A stretch of DNA of 64,000 nucleotides from Nymphaea colorata (Eukaryota; Streptophyta; Magnoliopsida; Nymphaeales; Nymphaeaceae). This document shows positions 59,134 to 64,000 of the stretch, one piece after another. The stretch is taken from assembly GCF_008831285.2 (NCBI RefSeq), contig NC_045138.2:2121143-2185142 (forward strand). Direction: 5' to 3'. The position numbers and the translations under genes are program-made. Within the stretch, counting starts at the first letter, position 1, and each line of letters opens with the position of its first letter. The notes below the pieces were generated by a model, which was not told where the DNA came from, did no database searches, and worked only from the letters and a program-made list of their open reading frames with translations.

Positions 59134-60985
59134 TTGTCAAGAAGTTGAGAATAATTACTTCTATTAACACAATTGGTATGTAGCGGCACCCTAGATAACA
59201 GCCAAGATCAGTGTAGTGTTGCATACAGGAGCTCTCTTGAATACTTTGAACAACATTGTCATGAACATTAGGGGAAATATAAAATAGAGATTTAGAAAAA
59301 TTCACCCTCTGTCTAGAAAAGGAGCAAAATTTATTACGACAGTCCATCAAAGTCACACATTTCTCAACTGTAACCTCACCCATAAGAATCAAATCATCAA
59401 CAAAAGAAAATAGATGTGACAAACAGGGACCACCTCGAGATAGAAAAATAGGTTTCCAAGCTGCATCATGAATCGAAGTATCAATAATATCATAAAGTTT
59501 TAGTAAACATATAACAAAAAGGTAGCTGAAAGAAGGTCACCTTGTCTTAATCCTCTAGAAAGTTTACAATAACTAGTCAATTCTCCATTCCAAAGGATAT
59601 TCATCTCAGTTGAAGTCACACAAAATATGATCAAAGATGCCAACACAAAGAGCAAACCAATATCCACATGAACCCAACAGGGAAAGTCCCAATCACCCAA
59701 TCATAAGCCCTTCCAAAATCTATTTCAGTATCATACCACCGAATTTGCCTTTTTTCTGTCTAAGAGAATGAAGAGCCTCTTGAACCACAATAACATTATC
59801 TGAAGTTCCTCCCCTTAGGATAAAGCTACTCTGAGTTGGAGAAATTAAATTTCCTAAGAAAGGTCGAAGCCTATGAACAAGTAATTTAGAAAGTAGCTTA
59901 ACAATAACATTATACATAAATATAGGCCAAAATTGAGAAACTGATTATGAGATTTCAACTTTAGTAATAAGAACAATCAAAACCTGACTTAAAGTAGCAT
60001 CAAATTTACTAGATAAGAAAGCATCATGAACAACTTTGCCAATAGAGGATTTAACTACTTCCCAATTAGCAATGTAGTATCTAGCTTGAAGACCATCTGG
60101 CCCAGGTGCCTTGAAAGGGGCCATAGATTTTAAATCCTTAAAAATCTCACCTTCCTATGGAACATGGGACAGGTTGAGCACCTGTTGATCCCCCATAGGC
60201 ACACTAGTCTTTGGACAACTAGACTTAAATTTAGAATCAACAGTTTTTGTAGAATACACCTTGTGAAAGTGAGAAATAATCAATTGCTTGATAAGGTTAG
60301 GATCCAAAATCCAATCACTATCTTCTGCTTTCAAGGACAAAATTTTATTTTTATTCCTCTGAATAATCGTGGTGGTGTGAAAAAAATTGTATTTCGATCA
60401 CCAAATTGAACCCAATTTGAATGAGACTGCTGAAACCACATCATCTCCTCTTGTGTCAAAGTAGTATTATATTCTGCAGATAATTTCTTTTCTAATTTAT
60501 ACAGAAAAAAGATGAGGCCTAGTTTCCAAAGCTTGTTGAACACCACCAAGCCTAGCTAATAAATGTTGTTTCCTTCGCAAGATATTAACAAAAACAATAT
60601 GATTCAATTGTTTGAAAGAGGATTGAAGACAGGTTAACAATTCATGCAAAGACAAAACTTCCTTCCAAGACGAATGTAAAACCATACCAAAATCAGAATA
60701 GTATTGCCAAACCATCTCAGAATAGTATTGCCTAACTGGCTTTCAAGAAACAAGAACTGGACAATGATCACTATGAGCACAAGGAAGATTCAGAATAGAA
60801 GCATCAGAAAAATAATGCTGCTACTTCCCATTACACAAGGCCCTATCAAGTTTCTTCTTAATTAAGAAATTAGGGTCCTGGTTATTGGTCCAAGTAAACT
60901 GACAACCTCCTGCATCAAGTAAACTTAACTGTTGCTGATCAATGACATCATGAAATTGTTGCATTCTACACAGACTCTACTGCAC
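59134..60985 (-). pseudogene. L1-type LINE ORF2 fragment, broken
   Basis: Reading minus from 60985: endonuclease C-terminus (FTWTNNQDPN, KLDRALCN, AHSDHCPVL), a linker (HSNWVQFGDRNTIFF, 60430-60370), then reverse transcriptase with NVIVKLLSKLLVHRLRPFLGNLISPTQS (split here as NVIVKLLSKLL and LISPTQSSFI, near 59915-59800), LSRGLRQGDLLS (59560) and FVDDLILMGE (59390). The usual FADD is FVDD, though both aspartates remain. Stops and frameshifts are frequent. In an intact LINE this protein nicks target DNA and primes reverse transcription. There is no 3' end or poly(A), because the fragment is cut at the solo LTR. Confidence 0.9.
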
Positions 60986-60987
60986 CA

Positions 60988-61540
60988 TAGATGTTCTTAA
61001 GTAAGGTTCAGACACGAACTTAAGATAGGCGTCAGGACCTTTTTAAGGCATTGATACCCGATTCTTGATCTGATCCAGTTTGGCATCTATATCAAATAGG
61101 CCCAATCGAATAGCTAGGTCGATCCAATATATAGGATCCCAATACCATATATACAAGAACAGGGTCCCTTTGCGAGCAAATACTCATGGCACGGTGCTGA
61201 TGTTGTCCATGTAACATAGAAAATATCTTGCTGGCTGGAACCGGACTGAAGGATAGACTGCTGCTCCAACCCAACCACGACAACTTTTATTTAGAGTTTA
61301 ATGAAAATTAAGAAAAAAATAGTAGCAGAAGTCAGGATAGGTGTGAACTTAATGAAATATCATTTATTTCCTTAAAAAAAAACTTATACATGGAAGTTAA
61401 TCCAAAAAATAAACTCTCCAAATAAGATAAATAGCAGCACTGAGGTATCAGAAGCTTGACAGTGATCAAATAGAATGATGCCTCTCTTTCCCTCTCTATT
61501 GGTGGTTAAACAAAAAAAAAAACTTCTGTTGATCGGACAT
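60988..61540. repeat. Array block T, copy 6
   Basis: Starts ATAGATGTTCTTAAGTAAGG (compare 30806), with marker GATTCTTGATCTGATCC near 61063, GGATCCCAATACCATATATAC and ACTTATACATGGAAG. It ends near 61460, followed by M/V-edge sequence TTGATCGGACATTTTATC. Confidence 0.8.
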
Positions 61541-62040
61541 TTTATCTAGTGCTATGCTGCATTTGGGTGAGTGGGAAATAACCACCATCCAGCATAAAGG
61601 CAAAGGTCCCATTGAACTTTTTGTTTCCTTATGTAATATTGTCTACATTCGATACCTCAGAGTGCAAACGCCCCAGTTGTGCTTCAACTTACACATCTGT
61701 GACTTCCTTTTTGTAGCAAAAGAGATTGACGCTCTTGACGCTCAAAATGAAGACTGTTTGAATGCCAGCCCTCCTTTCACCCCAAGCAGTGGCGTTAATC
61801 CCCTCGGGAACACATCCAGTTGCCTTCATTTTCCTACTTTTTCAACGAGTGAAAAAAATTCCTTTAATGTTTGCATTGCATGATACACTATGAAATGGCT
61901 TTGCTTGTCTTTTTGCATGAAATCCTTTCGCTTACTAAATACCACAAGATTTTACAATGCACGCAACCATCATTTCCTTTGTTCTACATGATCTACAATG
62001 TCAAATATTTACCTTCTGTGAATCAATCAAGAAATTAAGT
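61541..62040. repeat. Diverged V-like block
   Basis: CAGTTGCCTTCATTTTCCTAC and TTTGCATTGCATGATACACT (61875) match block V. The part 61600-61800 is unmatched. A 109-codon plus frame at 61554 has no recognisable domain. Confidence 0.55.
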
Positions 62041-62049
62041 CGACGCCCC

Positions 62050-62500
62050 AAGAACAAGAAAGAAATGGGTCGAATTGAATAAGGAGTAAGCAGCGTAAAT
62101 TCTTTCCTGGTTTGGAGGTAGAGCTGGAGTGCTATTTGAATCACCCTCTTAGCACTGAAGAAAACCCTTTTACTCTCATTTCCCCAATATCACCCCCTCT
62201 TCCCCTCACATTGGTGGCTTCTTGAGCGCCATTTCGTAGCGACCTTCGCCCTCTCCCTCCCATCCAGTAGCAGAGCCACATTATGGCTGTTGCAGGTGCT
62301 TGCCCACACCAGCCCACAAAATTTTCTTTATTTAATGTCTTAGGGAAGCAAGAGTAAAAGGCCTTTCTTCAGTACTGAGGAGGTGATTCAAATAGCACCG
62401 CCGCTCCACCTCCCAAACCAGAAAAATATTTTCCGTGCTTACTAATTCACCTGGGATGTTTCTTTCTTATCATTTGTCAAGGTTCTTGGGGTCTCGTTGT
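62050..62500. repeat. Hairpin (H8)
   Basis: Left TGGTTTGGAGGTAGAG, GCTATTTGAATCACC and AGCACTGAAGAAAA face right TTCTTCAGTACTGAGG, GGTGATTCAAATAGC and CTCCCAAACCAG. The loop region, about 62180-62340, contains a GC-richer unmatched stretch. The right arm is repeated directly at 62945-63090. Confidence 0.75.
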
Positions 62501-62690
62501 TGTTGGTTTCTTCATTGATTCTTAAAAGACACTGGACATTGATGATGACGAGCAAAGGAAATGGCAGTTGTATGCGATGTAAAATTCTACTGCATATAGA
62601 AAGATAAAGGTTTTCACGAAAAAGATGGACCAAGTCGTTTTCATAGTATATCATGCAATGCAAACATGAGATCTTCTAGGTTTGAGAAAC
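62450..62690. repeat. Array block S1 core, copy 4
   Basis: GACATTGATGATGACGAGCAAAGG, TGTAAAATTCTACTGCATAT and CCAAGTCGTTTTCATAGTATATC match 1915-2050 and 45360-45490. Confidence 0.7.
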
Positions 62691-62783
62691 ATAGATTTAA
62701 GATGAGACCCTTCTTCCTCTGATCTTAAATCCGACCTTTTATCAATCTAAAAAAAAAAAGTAAAATAATGATCTTAAGTGTAA

Positions 62784-62871
62784 ATCTTAGGTCTGACCTA
62801 AGATCCTTAGTTTGATGAACCATGGACTTTACCATAGATCTTTTCCCACATCAGCAAAAGATCTATGGTAA
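62784..62871. repeat. Two perfect short hairpins
   Basis: ATCTTAGGTC-T-GACCTAAGAT at 62784-62804 is a 10-bp stem with one unpaired base. TTACCATAGATCTTTT (62829-62844) and AAAAGATCTATGGTAA (62856-62871) form a 16-bp stem with an 11-base loop. No U tract follows, and function is unknown. Confidence 0.8.
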
Positions 62872-62944
62872 ACAAGAGTAAAAGGGATTTCAGCCCACAA
62901 AATTTACTTTATTTGCATGTCGATATTTCATTAATGTCATAGGG

Positions 62945-63090
62945 AAACATTAGTAAAACGGTTTTCTTCAGTACTGAGAAGGTGATTCAAATAGTACCAC
63001 CGCTTCACCTCCCAAACCGGGAAAGTATTTTCCCTGCCTACTCATTCACCTGGGCTGTTTCTTTCTTATCATTCATAAAGATTCTTGTCT
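62945..63090. repeat. Direct repeat of the H8 right arm
   Basis: Repeats 62360-62490 (TTCTTCAGTACTGAGAAGGTGATTC and CACCTGGGCTGTTTC) at a spacing of about 595 bases. The intervening sequence contains S1 and the short hairpins. Confidence 0.8.
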
Positions 63091-63256
63091 CGAGTCAACG
63101 CCAAGTGTACTTTGGAATAAGTCGCGGGTCCCTGTCGATGCCATGTCATCGGTGGGTACCGGTCTCTTTGAGGCTCCTGGTCAGCAACAGCTGGCAGGGG
63201 GTCCAGCGTATGTGGAGGTGAGGTGTATCCACGTGGAACCCATTCAGGACCCCTTG

Positions 63257-63266
63257 GTCACGTGAC
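63257..63266. promoter_or_regulatory. G-box palindrome, left arm of H9
   Basis: GTCACGTGAC, with another CCACGTGG at 63229-63236. CACGTG is the core bound by plant bZIP and bHLH factors. It lies 120 bases before the TATA box. Confidence 0.55.
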
Positions 63267-63755
63267 TGCCTTCGCTTCTGGTGGCGGGAAGCGGGGGGCA
63301 GCCACCGTTCCGTTTGGCTGAGGGCTCCCTATCCCCCATTTTCCATTTTTATTTTTTACCTTTTTAATAATTTATTTTTTTTGCTCTATAAATACTAGTT
63401 AGTTAATAATTTTTCATGTTTGAGAGGGAAGTACCACTTTTTTTTTCTATGGTGGCGAAGCAAACTTTTTTCAGAAAAGGCTGAGAGGAAAAACCAAGGG
63501 TGATGGAATCGGGGACCCATCGCACTCGGTTTCTTTCTCGCGACCTTTATGGAAAAAAATTTTCGTTGCCACTAGAGAAAAGAAGAGTGGTACTTCCCTT
63601 TCAAACATGAAAAATTATTAACTAACCCATATTTATAGAGCCAAAAAAATAAATTATTAAAAAAGAAAAATAAAAAAGGAAAATGGGGGATAGGGAGCCC
63701 TCAGCAAAATGGAATGGTGGCTGCCCCCCGTTTCCCGCCACCAGAAGCGAAGGCG

Positions 63756-63765
63756 GTCACGTGAC
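63756..63765. promoter_or_regulatory. G-box palindrome, right arm of H9
   Basis: GTCACGTGAC, mirror of 63257-63266. ACACGTGGCG at about 63916 adds an ABRE-like core near the arm end. Confidence 0.55.
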
Positions 63766-64000
63766 CAAGGGGTCGCGAATGGGTTCGATGTGGATACACC
63801 TCACCTCTGCATACGCTGGGCCCCCTGCCAGCTGTTGCTGACCAGGAGGCTCAAAGAGAACGGGTACCCATCGATGACATGGCATCGACGAAGACCCGCA
63901 ACTTTTTCCAGAGTACACGTGGCGTCGAGTTGGCCTCCACCTGTAAACTCAAATAGAAATTTTCTTTCGCAAGGTACTAAATACTTACTTGAAGCAGTGA

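Larger units (their letters stand above)
63091..63933. repeat. 842-bp palindrome (H9) with facing promoters
   Basis: Arms about 63091-63508 and 63516-63933, with almost no loop (GGGTGATGG, about eight bases, CCATCGCAC). Ends AACGCCAAGTGTACT and AGTACACGTGGCGT pair. TATA boxes at 63387-63394 (plus) and 63630-63637 (minus) point toward the centre. GC content is well above the surroundings in the outer 250 bases of each arm. No reading frame of note. Arm divergence is small, suggesting recent formation. Confidence 0.88.

Overview
This is nuclear DNA from a land plant, almost certainly a flowering plant. It is AT-rich and full of degraded Ty3/gypsy and Ty1/copia LTR retrotransposons, an L1-type LINE, hAT-type MITEs with 8-bp target duplications, a plastid DNA insertion, and long AT, GA and CT microsatellites. 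I find no intact host gene. The coding traces are retrotransposon remains, one fragment resembling a carotenoid cleavage dioxygenase, a plastid psaI start, and gene-start-like segments carried inside long hairpins. The species cannot be named from this window.

Under the retrotransposons lies a degenerate tandem array. A composite non-coding unit recurs in the same orientation. I call its blocks S1, S2, S3, T, M (centred on an AT microsatellite) and V, followed by a foldback (FB) element. The T marker occurs near 7605, 18905, 30872, 40922, 47975 and 61055. Once the nested insertions are subtracted, the most complete units are about 6 to 7 kb. Copies differ by deletions and by what has inserted in them, so one copy often supplies the empty site for an insertion in another.

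Layout: 1-830 copia fragment (-). 830-4500 FB, S1, S2, S3. 4512-6844 two gypsy LTR pieces in outward orientation between GTTTG repeats. 7170-7372 dioxygenase fragment. 7366-9180 T, M, V. 9298-13172 a 3.9-kb palindrome whose arms carry a gene-start-like segment. 13180-16545 M, V, two FB hairpins, S1-S3. 16900-19330 T with a MITE and plastid DNA. 19330-23027 V, FB, a second palindrome, M, V. 23030-29134 gypsy element A, non-coding interior plus 3' LTR. 29790-31700 T and a hairpin. About 31868-39799 gypsy B, reverse transcriptase to integrase plus 3' LTR. 40080-46417 T, M with a 1.4-kb palindrome, V, FB, FB, S1, S2. 46420-48640 MITE, a 380-bp duplication, T, M. 48640-56298 gypsy C (-), 5' LTR, gag, protease. 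56304-59128 solo LTR. 59134-60985 LINE (-). 60988-64000 T, V, a hairpin, S1, and an 842-bp palindrome.

Three things stand out. The window is unusually dense in long hairpins, about eleven, and two of them carry a promoter or gene start in mirror image. Gypsy B and C have complementary truncations, opposite orientation and LTRs of matching repeat architecture, so they may be two halves of one element split by an inversion. Two palindromes share their flanks and outer stem but have unrelated tips, which points to replacement of sequence at a hairpin apex. All gypsy, copia and LINE reading frames are broken and none should encode a working enzyme.
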